Assembly: GCF_007748195.1 (NCBI RefSeq)
Contig: NZ_CP037920.1
Location: 5,857,800 to 5,921,799, forward strand
Length of the DNA stretch: 64,000 nt
Origin: Gimesia aquarii
GTDB taxonomy: Bacteria; Planctomycetota; Planctomycetia; Planctomycetales; Planctomycetaceae
Direction of reading: 5' to 3'
How positions within the stretch are numbered: the stretch's first letter is position 1; each line of letters opens with the position of its first letter. Shown here piece by piece: positions 39,341 to 51,000 of the stretch. The position numbers were made by a program, and so were the translations under genes. The notes beneath the pieces are model-generated. The model saw only the letters and a program-made list of their open reading frames with translations. It did not search any database and was not told where the DNA came from.

Positions 39341-41335
39341 ATGACTCAAACAAACACAAAATTATTTCTCACTTTGACAATGATTGTCAGCGTGCATCTT
39401 CAAGCTGTCCATGCTCAGTCTTCTCGCCCTAACCTGGAATTGCTGGAAGAACGAGCCTTCAAACAAGCTGCGGCGTTTGTGAATCCCTCTATCGTCAGAA
39501 TTGAAACCGTCGGTGGGCAAGATCGCGTAGGAAAAATCGTGACCGGTACCGGCCCCACTTCCGGTGTCATTGTTAGTAAAGATGGTTTGATTATATCCAG
39601 TGCCTTCAATTTTATTGGAAAACCAACCTCAATATTGGTGACTCTGCCAGATGAACGCCGCTTTCCAGCACAGATTGTCGCGAGTGACCATTTGAAGATG
39701 CTGACTTTATTGAAAATCGAAGCACAAAACCTTCCGGTCCCTTTGGCTGTCCCTGAAAATGAAATCCAAGTTGGCATGTGGTCGATTGCCCTAGGACGAA
39801 CGTTTAATTTGGAACAACCAAGTGTATCTGTCGGAATTGTGAGTGCCTTGGAGCGAATCTGGGGAAAAGCCATTCAGACCGATGCAAAAATTTCCCCGGT
39901 CAATTACGGAGGGCCACTGGTAGACATTAATGGTCGCCTGATGGGCATTCTGGTCCCGCTCTCTCCTGGAGCAACCGGAGAAACAGCGGGCGTTGAATGG
40001 TACGACTCAGGAATCGGATTTGCGATTCCCATCCAAGATGTACTAAAAATTATTCCGCGACTGAATACCGGAAAAGATCTCTATCCTGGATTATTAGGCA
40101 TCACATTGAGTGGAAAAGGGAATCTGTCTACTGATATGAAACTGGATCGCGTTCGCTATGGAAGCCCTGCTCAAGAAGCTGGAATTAAATCTGGCGATGT
40201 TTTGACAAAGCTGGATGGCCACACCGTCAGTATGCATTCCCAAGTAAAACATGTCTTGATGAATAAGTATGCTGGCGAATCAGTTAGCCTCACAGTTACT
40301 CGAACCGGTTCAAAAGAACCTCTAACTCTTAAAGCAACCCTGGTAAAAAAACTAGTTCCATTTGAATCAGGTTTTTTAGGAATACTTCCCCAACGAGAAT
40401 TTAACGAACCATCAGAAAGAGGAGTACGTGTCCGGTATGTGTTTTCAAAATCTCCCGCTGCACTAGCAGGCCTGAAATTAAATGACCAGATTTTAGAATT
40501 TAATCGGCAGAAGGTTACCAATTCCAAATCACTGGCATCAATGGTCAACCATTTACGTCCTGGTGATTCCGCAGAATTATTGCTGTTACGTGAAGAACAA
40601 CCGTTAATAGTTAAAGTCACTTTACAATCGATTCCGCATACTGTCGAAAATACGTTGCCAAGCCAGATCGTTTCATCTAAGACTGCCCCCAAAAACAAAC
40701 CAGCTTTCAAAAAAGGGCACTTTAAAGACACGCTCCCCGGCGATGAACAAAAATTTTGGGCTTATGTCCCTGAGGACTATAATCCCGACAACCAATATGG
40801 TCTGATGGTATGGATTCACCCTCACGGAAATACGATGGAATCCAATATTTTAAATAGCTGGAAGAGTATTTGTGAGCAACGTGGAATCATCATTGTTGGT
40901 CCGACATCACAAGATGTGATTCGTTGGAATCGAGATGAATCCGAGTTTGTCAAAGAAGTCGTTGAATCAATACTGGCTCAATATTCTATTGATCCAAAAC
41001 GCATCTTTCTGCTTAGCCATACTGATGGTAGTGATTTCGCCTTCCATCTGGTATTTAAGTATCGAGAACTCTTTCGAGGAATTGCCGTCTCAGAATCATC
41101 CATAAAAAATAAGCCTCCTGAAACCGACCCTGACTTCCCACTTAGCATCTACTTTGCCTTAAATGCCCAAAACCCCTTTAATCAGCTTCTACAATCGCAA
41201 ATAGAAATCTTACGCAAAATGAATTACCCCACGGTATTCCAAATGATTAAGAGTAAAAATCAAGCTGGGCAATATCTTGACAAACCATCTTTAGAAGAAA
41301 TTGGTCGCTGGGCAGACAGCCTGGACCGAATTTAG
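39341..41335 (+). CDS. HtrA-like pseudoprotease, two PDZ domains, hydrolase-like C-terminus
   Basis: The 664-residue protein has a signal peptide (about 8-26, ending VHAQ). In the S1C-like domain (about 35-235) all three triad positions are replaced: Phe89 for His (DGLIISSAFNF), Met120 for Asp (DHLKMLTLLKI) and Tyr189 for Ser (SPVNYGGPL). PDZ domains follow at about 250-335 and 343-430. Residues 460-664 have an alpha/beta-hydrolase look (FWAYVPEDY, GLMVWIHPHGN, RIFLLSHTDGSDFAF), but the nucleophile elbow reads S-H-T-D-G instead of G-x-S-x-G, so Thr561 sits where Ser is expected. It is the last gene of the operon, 17 bases after its neighbour, and converges on the 2226-residue gene. Confidence 0.85.
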   Translation: MTQTNTKLFLTLTMIVSVHLQAVHAQSSRPNLELLEERAFKQAAAFVNPSIVRIETVGGQDRVGKIVTGTGPTSGVIVSKDGLIISSAFNFIGKPTSILVTLPDERRFPAQIVASDHLKMLTLLKIEAQNLPVPLAVPENEIQVGMWSIALGRTFNLEQPSVSVGIVSALERIWGKAIQTDAKISPVNYGGPLVDINGRLMGILVPLSPGATGETAGVEWYDSGIGFAIPIQDVLKIIPRLNTGKDLYPGLLGITLSGKGNLSTDMKLDRVRYGSPAQEAGIKSGDVLTKLDGHTVSMHSQVKHVLMNKYAGESVSLTVTRTGSKEPLTLKATLVKKLVPFESGFLGILPQREFNEPSERGVRVRYVFSKSPAALAGLKLNDQILEFNRQKVTNSKSLASMVNHLRPGDSAELLLLREEQPLIVKVTLQSIPHTVENTLPSQIVSSKTAPKNKPAFKKGHFKDTLPGDEQKFWAYVPEDYNPDNQYGLMVWIHPHGNTMESNILNSWKSICEQRGIIIVGPTSQDVIRWNRDESEFVKEVVESILAQYSIDPKRIFLLSHTDGSDFAFHLVFKYRELFRGIAVSESSIKNKPPETDPDFPLSIYFALNAQNPFNQLLQSQIEILRKMNYPTVFQMIKSKNQAGQYLDKPSLEEIGRWADSLDRI

Positions 41336-41401
41336 CGTCTGTTGTTATCAACTACCACAAAATCAGGTTTTACTTGACACAACCGTCTCAAGAATTGGCT
41401 T

Positions 41402-44400
41402 TTATTCTTTTAAGCTTTGCGTTCCAGAGAAGTTTGTAATCGGCTGGCTTGACCTGGGCGGAATTGTTCGATTTGTTTTGAGTGCCAGGAAGACAGAAAT
41501 TGAGATAATCACTATCCCAATGACTTGAGGCGATAAAAAGAGAATCCAGAGCAAACCAAGCACCAGTAATCCAACTGTGGGATGAGCATTTAACCATGCA
41601 GCAGACCGTGGCTGAATGCATTTACTGGTAATGGGAAGCAAAATTAGTAGACTCAAGCACGCTATAATCATATCCAGAAAAAGATTGGGGATATTCCATA
41701 CAACTAAAGCTTCCTGGTTTGGGACTGAGTCTCCCGAACTGGCATAGTAACGTACTCTGTCTACAGGAACGGTTGCTAATTTATGCTGAAATTGCTTCAC
41801 GAATGAGTGTTCTTGAGGAGTCGTTTCTTTTGCTGGTTCTACATATTGTTTTATTACAAACACCCGCTCCTTCAAAGTATCAAAACGATTCAGTTTTTCT
41901 CGAATCCCTTGGAATTTGTTCGAAGTATTAGACAGAATTAATTCCAGCTGGTTGAACTCTGTCTGAATTGCACCCCAAGTGGAAGGCGATACGCTTGCCT
42001 CTTCCCCCAATTCCAACTCAATTTCAGCAATTTCAAGATGCTTTTCTAACTTGTCTGCCACGTACGAAAAGGGAACGACATGGTTTGATAAAAATATACT
42101 GTTCTGGGCTGAAGTGATGATTTTAATAAGATTCTTATCAAGACGAATATTCGATGGTTTCGGAACTTCTAAGTTGATTTTTTCCAAAAAATATTGATGA
42201 TCAATATGCTGAGACTTCCAGAACAAAGTAACCTCATAAAAAAGTGGCCCACCATTTAAGGGAACTGTCAGCAACCCATTTTTTTGTTCGATTGATGTAT
42301 CAAGTTCATCGTTCATTAAAATTGCCGTCAACTTAGTATTCCGAGGCCACTCTAACTTCAGCTCTCGGTTCGTTTGATTAAATAACTTAATGTAAGTAGA
42401 ACCAATAGCCGCGCCATCATTCCCTAAAAGAATTTCTGACTCCATAAATGGAATGAATTCTTGATTAGATTCACCTGTATTAGGCAATCTAGCGTTTAGT
42501 TTCCAAGGCGTCTGTGAAGAAATAAATAATCGCTCACAATCTAAATCAGGAGACGCATTACACCTGGCTTGGATCCAATCCGGAATATTTTCTGGTGCAA
42601 CGATATTCCTCTTTTCTTGATTCGTTAATTCATACTCCAGAGAAGAAGATAACAAAAGAAAGTGATTTTCTGTTTTAGAGTTCTCCATAATTATGGGAAT
42701 CACATTAAATTCATTGACAGGCTTTAAGATGGTAGACCTGACCGTTACTGTCTTGTCACCCGTTTCAGAGTTACCGGGTTGTAACTCAACTCTTTGTCTA
42801 CCATCGGACATTTTATCCAGAATTTCGTATGGCATTCCATCTATAGCAAATGCACTACTATAATCTGCAGGGATTATCAGAGATAGTTTTTTGTTCTCAC
42901 CAGGAGGCATTGAAAAATGCAAAGATTGAGACACTTCAATTTTTGAAGCTTCTAATAATTGTACAATGGTCAGAGAATCAGCAGATACTATGAAATTCCG
43001 CGGTTTGATGAGAAGTGATAGCGGCTGATGATGAGACTCAATGGCCTGAAAGCGTCCGACAAATGAATCGAGATCTGTACTTGAAACGGCTTTAGCTGAA
43101 TCATCTTCAATTCGTTGATAATGCGAAGAGATGAACTTGACGTCAACTTGATTTTTTTTAAATAGTGTCAGTTGTGAGTCTTCAATTTCAGCTCCTTCAA
43201 TTTGAATATTTGGAACATTCAGTTTTCCAAATTTTCGGACTGGTAGCCATCCATTTAGTGTGAGATCCTGTAACCCAGAGGTTTTATTTTTCAAAAACAA
43301 TATAATTTTGTTTCCAATTCGATGCCAATGAGCCAACCTTTCTACGTCTTCTTCTTTTATAGAAAGTGATTCAATTCTGAGGCCTTCTGGAACAATGATG
43401 GAATGCCGAAAGGCAGGTGCCTGACTAACCCGTAGTTCTGCGGAAAAGTTCCAATCGATATTTTTCCTGTTCACTACAACAGACTGATTGATACGTGCTT
43501 TTCGTTCTGGTTTTTTGGATTTGAGGATCAGCGAAATAGGTACAGATTGACTAACCTGAAAGAGCAAAGCAGGAGATTTTAAAATACTACTTTCGATTTG
43601 CTTTCCAAGAGACTTAGACGAAATAGACACTACTCCATCGGGCAGTGTTCCTGCCTGCTCTATCTCAAATTCAGGGCCAGATCGCACACCTATTTGATGT
43701 GACAGCACCTTAGTCGCTGAGGTTTTAGATTTAACCTTTTCGAAACTAAAATCAATAATTGGAATACTGACTTTTTGCTCTTGAGAACTAACAGCGAAAT
43801 CGAATACGGCGTCAACTACAAATTCACCTGTTTTGGATTCGGATAATTCTAAGAGCAGCTCTTGGGACCTACTATCTTGTACTGTATTCAATGATGACTT
43901 AATACTAATTTCAGGAGATTTCACACTACGTAATATCATTCCAGGAGGAAGTTTCCACGTTAGATAATCCACTTTTCCATTAATTACATTGTATTTAGCT
44001 TTTACTTCCAGATGAATTAGAGAAGGAGAAACTTCAGTATTTGTGAAAACGACTGCTTCCAGTTGTAATGGATTATCATCAGAATCTTGATTTGTCATCC
44101 ATTTTATATTGAGTCGTGAACTCTCTTTAAGAAAAGTAGAAAATTGTTTTTTGCCTGATAACTCATAAATGGACATCCCATTCTCGTCAGTGATTTCGAT
44201 AAGACGGATAGCATCTTTGAACTGAAAATCGAACTGATTTTTAGAGATACGAGGAATTCCTATTTCAAACTGTCCACTGGTTGGACTCAATCTCACAGCT
44301 GGATGTAAAACCAACTCGATCTGGTGATCCTGATATGTTAAAGGAAGTACTGGTTTTTGAGCTTCAACGAATTCTCCCTTTTTTTGTTGTATCTTTGGTA

Positions 44401-47400
44401 ACTGAGTTTTTTTATTTTTTACTTTAATCAATATGCTACGCCCATCTGTGCTTAGTAAAACAGGGCTCACTTTACCATCAACCATACATGAGTTAGGTCC
44501 TCCCAAATTACCCCCACTAATAGGTAGTTGGATCATTACAAATGATTTCTCTGCGGGAACTTGAACCTGAAATACTGCCTTAATGGTCAGAAGTTGATTG
44601 TCACGCATTGAGCCTGCATAATGAGCAGAGTTCAGCAGGTATTCCGGTTGAGTAGACTCCGTTACATAGTTTTCTAATTCACGAATTAATTCAGACCTGA
44701 GATAAACAATTGATTCTGAAGTGGAGTCTGGTGTTTTCGGTATGAGAACTAGCTCTGTTCGTTGTTCCGTTGATTGATCCTTGACTGGTGAATTAGGTGC
44801 CAAGGGTAAACTTTGCGCATACACAGTCGCCGTGAGGCTAAGGATTATAAAGAAAAATAATCGGGCTGTAGTATAAATTGAAGAAACTGGTTGCTGATAT
44901 GCTTTAGTACTTTGATCTTCTACTTGGATTTTACTTTCCTGCCAGAGAAATCGTCGTGGAATCAGCATTACAATTAAGATACCGGTAAAACAACTTCCAG
45001 CAATCTGCGCTAATGTAAAAGGCAATATCCAGGAAAATATTAAAGAGATTAGTGCTAAAATTATACAAAGTTTGTTACGAATACCTATACGATAAATTCG
45101 TAACAAAAGCCCAATCAAAATTGTTGCTAATAAGACAATCCAAGAGATAATTTTTGCTTGTCTTGTATTCGAAGTTTCAAGAGTTCCATACTTTACTGGA
45201 AAGAAGACAGCAGCATGCCATTTTGTCTCAGAGTTTTCAGTTTCCCCTTGTTTTTGCCCTAGGACTCCAAAGAATCTGCGGATTAATGATTCTTCAGGTA
45301 AAGCCTCCTGTAAGGCCATGTTTTCAGGGCCGCTGACAAGTTTGATTCCAGAAGGCAGAATGAAGTTCCATTCTGTTGCCAATACATGTTGGTTCACTTG
45401 AGGAAAAGGGATCTGACGGGTTACGGTCAATTGGTTTGGTGATGACAAAGTTTGATACTGAATGGTAATCTTGTAAGAATCTAACTGATCAAATAACGGA
45501 ACCAAATATTGGTCCGTTAATTCTATCGGCGTGATTCTTCTCTCTCCAACTGAAGTTGAAATCAGTTTCACGTTTGCAGGAAAATGGAACGTGAATTTAT
45601 CATCAAATGATTTTGACAAATCAAGCATTACTGTTGCTTGATGCACATCTGGTTCTCCATCACCGTGTCCAAATTGTGTGTTAACAGTAATTGTTGCAGT
45701 ACCTTGCTCAGAACTATTATCTGGCATTTCTGAAAATCGCCCGATCGTCAATGCCCCCAATGGTTGCTCATATTCCCATTCATAATTTCTCTGTTTGCGT
45801 TGAAAAGTCTTCTTTGTCATTGGATCGGAATTCATGACAAGACCTTCTGATTTGATGCGTAAATTTAATTCATTCGAATTCAAAACACGAATCATGCCAC
45901 GAAATGGTTTAGCTTGAGGAGCGTAAACCAAGGATGCTCGCACACTATTCAAAAAGGGGCGACTGCGTTCCCCTCGAATTTCAACTTCATTAAAAATCGG
46001 AGTTGAAAATGTCAGTTCCCAAAGTTCACCTAAATTGGGAACATGCCACCTTTGATGATTGGAAATGGCTAGCTTTTGACTACTTAATTTTGACTGTAGA
46101 CCGCTTTCCGAAGATAGCGACCACTTTACGGGCTCACCCTCTTCGTCTTCCGATAAATAAATCAACACGCGCTTCATACCACGAGTTGAAGGCACACAAT
46201 TGAGGATAAAATTTTCCTGAACCACATCGTTATTAAGTGTGATATAAGTATTAGCAACAACTTGTAACGATTGGTCCAACTCAGAACGATTTACTTGCCC
46301 CCATCTTGAACCAGAATAAGGAGAGAGATGAAAATACTGAGACTTACCCAAGCTAGCGACTGGATATTTCCAGTTTTGGGGAAGCTCGCTGGACTCTCTC
46401 TCTTCAACCTCTTTAACTGACTCAAAAAATAATTGATTTTCTGAGGTTTTAGTGAGTTCTAAAAATCGATCAATGTTGTTACATCCCAGAGGCTTAACAC
46501 AGGAAAGGCCAATGGTTCGATTTGATCCAAGAATGATTCGCTTCGCTTGGATCTCAATTGAATAAGGAGAATCAGGCGATACGGAAGTGGGAAGCCGGAT
46601 TCTCAAATTTTGCTGCTTCCCACTTTGTTCGACATCCCAAACTAAATCTCCAGAAGTATTCTTGGCCAGACTTTTCACTTGAGTAATTTCCCATCCAGCG
46701 GGGATGATGGACTCAAGACGATATGTAGAACCAGCTGCTGAAGACCAATGTATACGTGATTTCAATTTCCATTCTTTATCTTCTACTTGAATCTGACTGT
46801 GAACTTTTGCAGAAAGATTAAGGTCAGGTAAAGCTAATCGATATGACAAACGCGCATCAGAGGAATACTGCTTGAAATCATAGGCCTCTCCCTGTTCTTC
46901 TTGAATCAATACACCTGTTTGGCGTAAATCAGCTGATTTGATCTCATGGGTTTCTAAAGGAGCAGAAATATCAACATGAACAGTTCCCCCTAAAAAATGG
47001 GCCTGGGTTAATTTTAATCGAGGAATTATAATTTCTCCCTCTAAAGAGGGTGATGCTAGTGCACGAACCGATAAGGGACGGCTGATGCCCATAAGTGGGT
47101 CGATCAAATCAACAATGATCAGACTTTTGTCTTTCTGTTTCTTAATCTCAAATGGTAATGCCAAATCATTACCCAAAGTTACCGAATAAACTTCAAATTC
47201 TGACGCAGCTTCAAATTCCAATTTCCTGACAGGTTCATTCAAGACTTCTATTTGAAAATCTTCGCGTAATCTTAAGCCATCTTCTCTAATACCTATTTGA
47301 GCAAATTGATGATAAAGAATCTGTGCTGGCGTATTTTGCAGATTCTCTTTTTGATAAATCACAACATGAAACTGGGACTGACCACCTAATTCGATCTTCC

Positions 47401-48082
47401 ATAAATCATAATTGGGAATATCTGATTTTGTTGGCTCAGAGACATAACCTACAGAAGTAGTTAGAATCATTCCTTGTGGAATCTTGAGATGAATCCGAGA
47501 CACAACTGTTTCTGGTAATTGGAAAAAAAACTCTGTACGGCGAGGAAGCTTTCGACCTTTCAGGCTCCATTGGCCGGCTAATGGCTCATTAAAATGATCG
47601 ACTAGTAGCAATTTTTTTTGATTAGGTGCCAACCCCCAAACAGCATCCTGATTGCCCCATTTGAATTCATGAATCGCAAGATTTAAATTTGAGAGTTCGA
47701 CAAAACGCGGTTCGCGTTTGGAACTGTGCAGAGCATAGGTTAAACGGCCATTAATCAGGTGATCATCATCTAGTGTGGCTTCGTAAGTCGCTTCTTGAAT
47801 CCAAGAACTCTTGGGAGTATTTTTTTTTAACAACGCTCTACTTATAAGCGAATTGTATTTTTTTGCAGAAAAAGGGTACCAATTCCCCTCAGGCCATTGA
47901 GAAGGATCTTTACCGGATACCTTAACTTCTTGTATCTCTAATGAAGGTGAAATCTTGAATATTTTATTCTCGGCAGCCTTTAACAAATCCGGTTGAAATA
48001 GAAATATCATTCCGAGAAAAAAGAGGTAGGCCATTTTAAGAGTAAAGCTCTGATTCATCTGTATTCTTGACTTCGCTGTCAT
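41402..48082 (-). CDS. Giant envelope protein (2226 aa), two fused beta-rich modules each with TM cluster
   Basis: The start lies in an ATGA overlap with the stop of the 1139-residue gene, implying coupled translation. An N-terminal signal or TM (about 16-37, LKMAYLFFLGMIFLFQPDLLKAA) is followed by about 900 beta-rich residues and a cluster of about three membrane segments (about 978-1040). A second signal-like helix ending TATVYAQS (about 1070-1090) then opens another 1000-residue beta-rich half, closed by a further TM cluster (about 2131-2205). Both halves share phrases with the neighbour: an early beta unit with IPL/LPI, an isolated DGR or FLW turn, and paired LP...IHLKIP strands. I know no named family. 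It looks like an internal gene fusion of two paralogous units; the function is unknown. Confidence 0.75.
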   Translation of the reverse strand: MTAKSRIQMNQSFTLKMAYLFFLGMIFLFQPDLLKAAENKIFKISPSLEIQEVKVSGKDPSQWPEGNWYPFSAKKYNSLISRALLKKNTPKSSWIQEATYEATLDDDHLINGRLTYALHSSKREPRFVELSNLNLAIHEFKWGNQDAVWGLAPNQKKLLLVDHFNEPLAGQWSLKGRKLPRRTEFFFQLPETVVSRIHLKIPQGMILTTSVGYVSEPTKSDIPNYDLWKIELGGQSQFHVVIYQKENLQNTPAQILYHQFAQIGIREDGLRLREDFQIEVLNEPVRKLEFEAASEFEVYSVTLGNDLALPFEIKKQKDKSLIIVDLIDPLMGISRPLSVRALASPSLEGEIIIPRLKLTQAHFLGGTVHVDISAPLETHEIKSADLRQTGVLIQEEQGEAYDFKQYSSDARLSYRLALPDLNLSAKVHSQIQVEDKEWKLKSRIHWSSAAGSTYRLESIIPAGWEITQVKSLAKNTSGDLVWDVEQSGKQQNLRIRLPTSVSPDSPYSIEIQAKRIILGSNRTIGLSCVKPLGCNNIDRFLELTKTSENQLFFESVKEVEERESSELPQNWKYPVASLGKSQYFHLSPYSGSRWGQVNRSELDQSLQVVANTYITLNNDVVQENFILNCVPSTRGMKRVLIYLSEDEEGEPVKWSLSSESGLQSKLSSQKLAISNHQRWHVPNLGELWELTFSTPIFNEVEIRGERSRPFLNSVRASLVYAPQAKPFRGMIRVLNSNELNLRIKSEGLVMNSDPMTKKTFQRKQRNYEWEYEQPLGALTIGRFSEMPDNSSEQGTATITVNTQFGHGDGEPDVHQATVMLDLSKSFDDKFTFHFPANVKLISTSVGERRITPIELTDQYLVPLFDQLDSYKITIQYQTLSSPNQLTVTRQIPFPQVNQHVLATEWNFILPSGIKLVSGPENMALQEALPEESLIRRFFGVLGQKQGETENSETKWHAAVFFPVKYGTLETSNTRQAKIISWIVLLATILIGLLLRIYRIGIRNKLCIILALISLIFSWILPFTLAQIAGSCFTGILIVMLIPRRFLWQESKIQVEDQSTKAYQQPVSSIYTTARLFFFIILSLTATVYAQSLPLAPNSPVKDQSTEQRTELVLIPKTPDSTSESIVYLRSELIRELENYVTESTQPEYLLNSAHYAGSMRDNQLLTIKAVFQVQVPAEKSFVMIQLPISGGNLGGPNSCMVDGKVSPVLLSTDGRSILIKVKNKKTQLPKIQQKKGEFVEAQKPVLPLTYQDHQIELVLHPAVRLSPTSGQFEIGIPRISKNQFDFQFKDAIRLIEITDENGMSIYELSGKKQFSTFLKESSRLNIKWMTNQDSDDNPLQLEAVVFTNTEVSPSLIHLEVKAKYNVINGKVDYLTWKLPPGMILRSVKSPEISIKSSLNTVQDSRSQELLLELSESKTGEFVVDAVFDFAVSSQEQKVSIPIIDFSFEKVKSKTSATKVLSHQIGVRSGPEFEIEQAGTLPDGVVSISSKSLGKQIESSILKSPALLFQVSQSVPISLILKSKKPERKARINQSVVVNRKNIDWNFSAELRVSQAPAFRHSIIVPEGLRIESLSIKEEDVERLAHWHRIGNKIILFLKNKTSGLQDLTLNGWLPVRKFGKLNVPNIQIEGAEIEDSQLTLFKKNQVDVKFISSHYQRIEDDSAKAVSSTDLDSFVGRFQAIESHHQPLSLLIKPRNFIVSADSLTIVQLLEASKIEVSQSLHFSMPPGENKKLSLIIPADYSSAFAIDGMPYEILDKMSDGRQRVELQPGNSETGDKTVTVRSTILKPVNEFNVIPIIMENSKTENHFLLLSSSLEYELTNQEKRNIVAPENIPDWIQARCNASPDLDCERLFISSQTPWKLNARLPNTGESNQEFIPFMESEILLGNDGAAIGSTYIKLFNQTNRELKLEWPRNTKLTAILMNDELDTSIEQKNGLLTVPLNGGPLFYEVTLFWKSQHIDHQYFLEKINLEVPKPSNIRLDKNLIKIITSAQNSIFLSNHVVPFSYVADKLEKHLEIAEIELELGEEASVSPSTWGAIQTEFNQLELILSNTSNKFQGIREKLNRFDTLKERVFVIKQYVEPAKETTPQEHSFVKQFQHKLATVPVDRVRYYASSGDSVPNQEALVVWNIPNLFLDMIIACLSLLILLPITSKCIQPRSAAWLNAHPTVGLLVLGLLWILFLSPQVIGIVIISISVFLALKTNRTIPPRSSQPITNFSGTQSLKE

Positions 48083-51000
48083 CGATTCGCCCCGGCTTCT
48101 GATGAAGATACGGGTTTGTCAACAAGTTCAGAACCAGGTCTGACAGCTGTGATGTCTTCAGGATCAACTTCCGAAGGTTGAATACGTTCAGAATACGAAG
48201 GTGGTGGTATAAAATCGCTGTGTGCTGACATTGACAAAAGCTTGGATTCTCTTCGTTTTCTTGAAGTACCATTTATCAAGGCTGCAACAACGGCTAATAA
48301 TAATCCAAAAATAGCAGGCTGCAGAAGTACTTCCACAGGAGCGGTATACCACAACGCAACAGCAGAAACCGCAGTCATCATGATCAGTAAAACTAAAACA
48401 CTTCTGAGGGGAGAGATACTCATTAAAATGAACCCCAGTAGGAGCGAAGTTCCGGCACCAATGAATACAATCATCGAACGGGATAGTGCATGAAATTCCA
48501 GAGAAGTCGCTGGGCCGAGCCGGTAAAACTGATAGCTATTCATTCCAATAGAATCATTTGATTCCAGAGGTGCATTCTTCAAAGCGACAGGAATTTCATC
48601 CTGTCCTGCAAACTCACGTGACCAAAAAACCCCTTGATTCTCCCAGCGAAACTGAGGGGTATATCCACGTGGAATTGTGAAGAGATGTTGGCTGTTGGGC
48701 AGACTTACTTTCCACATTGTCTTTTCCACCCACAAATTATTAGAAAATTCAGCGGCACTAACCGAAAGGAGACTAAATTGTGATTCTCGCATGCGCCTTG
48801 TGGAATGGTATTTAATAGTAAGAACGTTTAAAGAATTTTCGTTTCTTTGAATCTGTGGCAAACTGAGTTGGTATTCAGTGGAATTTCCCGGGACTTGAAT
48901 GAAGGTAACTGGCTCCTCGTTCCACCAAACCTCATCTATTTTAACGTTCGCATTTTCAGGCATTCTGAAAGAAAGAGTTTTTGGGTTAGCAGGGAACTCA
49001 TATTGAGCATGAGCTTTATACAGGCCTGCTAAATCGAAACTAGAATGAATCCAAGCCTGACGGATCGCGTATGAAAATAATGATCGGGAATCACTTTTTT
49101 TCAGTTTCAGGTTGATGTCTGCCTCCGGATCAACGGCTCTCCAAAACGCATCTTTATCCATGGCTAACTGTTGTTGCCAAGCTGTATCTGTACTTTCGAC
49201 TTCGATGAACTGTGCCCCCTCTTCATTCTGTATTGAAAGTTCAAATCGACTTTCTGAATAAGGAACATCGTCAGAGCGAATGAGTGGCACAGAGACTTCT
49301 GTTTCAGATTTCTGAGGTAATAAGTAAATGGCAGTGATTTTCACAGGCCCCAATTTTTTGCTTCGTAATGAAAGTCGTGCTTTTTGAATGGGATCTGTTT
49401 CATCCGAGATCCAAGTCGGCACGAGAGGGTTTTGCTCATCATCCAAATAAAAATCAACATGATTTTTCAACGACAGAGGTACAAGCAATCGGATTTCCGA
49501 AAGTGGTTCATACTCAACCAGATATTTAATTTCCTGCTCGACACGCACCTTGGAATCATCCATTTCCAGTTTTGCTGCACTTGTCGCAATAATTTCTTGA
49601 CTATGAATTGAAACGACAGCAGAAAATTCATTCACACCAGGTTGAATTTGGAATTCATCCTTCCTCAATGCTTGAACTTTAGCAGGCAAAGAAAATTTTT
49701 CGATTTGCACTAACGGTGAGGAAAGGACTTGCGTTTTAGGAGATGGGGTTAGATCAGTTACGACGTTGAAATCATTGGCAATCACCAGGGAAGTCGCAGA
49801 AAGACTGGGCGCCTTGATTTCAGGAAGAGTAAAGCTAAAAGGCTCCTCATCTGCAATCACAGGACGTCGGGCACGGAAGGTAACTTCGAATTCCCCCTTA
49901 GATCGTTTTAATAAATTGATGTTAATCCTTCCTGCTTGGCCCTGATCAATCTCAATCGCTGCAGTCAATGAAGGTTCCTGCATCAATTCCAATTCCCAGC
50001 CTTCTTCAATGCGATGAGGCCAGTTAATTGCGACTTTATCCAATGCACCTTGAAAGACATTAATTTGTACTCGTGCTTCGAGTTCAGCCCGGTTACCAAA
50101 CATCTGCACTAGATAAAAGGGCTTGGCAGAAAAGTATGGTTTGACTCGCTCTATTTTCAGAGGCAGTCGAAATGGCTGTTTCAAAAAGCGATACGAACTA
50201 TCCAAATCTTTCTGATTTGATTTGATTTGGTAGACAAATCGATTTTGCCCCTCTTCGCGAAAAATGCGATATCCATCAAGTGTCTGAATATCAATAATAC
50301 CAGTTTGTCTCTTCGCGCGGTCTATCTCGAAACCATCAATTAAAAAATGACCTTCCACTTCGGGAAAATCTGTTTCCAGTGTCCACTGTAATTCAATCGG
50401 GCCAACAGTAGGCTCAGTCAGAGATACCTCTACTAGATTCCCTTTTGTAACTTTATGGCTTTTATAACTCTCACATTTCACGTCTAGTAATCGAAATGCC
50501 TCAGGTAATTTAACTTTGACTGATTGAAAGCTCCCCGTTAAGGCTTTAATTGATTGTGATGCATTCAGTAAAACAGAGTCTGAAGTGAAATCAGTCGTAA
50601 GCAATGTTTCAGCTTGTAAAACAGTTTCAACTTTCTTCTCGTCAGGAATTGGCTGCCAGGAAAGATCCAGTTGATCACCTAATCCGAACATTTCGATCAA
50701 GCTCTGGTTAGTTGAAATTGCCTTCTTTGATACAGCAACTCCTGTCGGAACCTCAAGACTTATTTGTGGTAAGGGAATTTTTAACTGTAAATTACTCACG
50801 GCAGTCTGTGGTAATAATAACTGAAGACGTCTTGAAGGTAATTGCTGTTTAAGTGAGATGCTCAACGTGATATTGATTTTATGGGTGCCTTTACCTCGAA
50901 ACCACCAGAGATATCCATCATTACGATTAAATCCACCAGGGCTTGACTCTCCATCACCGGAGTAACTTGTTTTCAGGAAGATTGATTCATTGAGCTTCAA

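Noticed and set aside
40171-40731. 186-codon minus-strand frame opposite the third HtrA-like gene
   Set aside because: Mirror frame of a well-supported coding region with clear domains on the plus strand.
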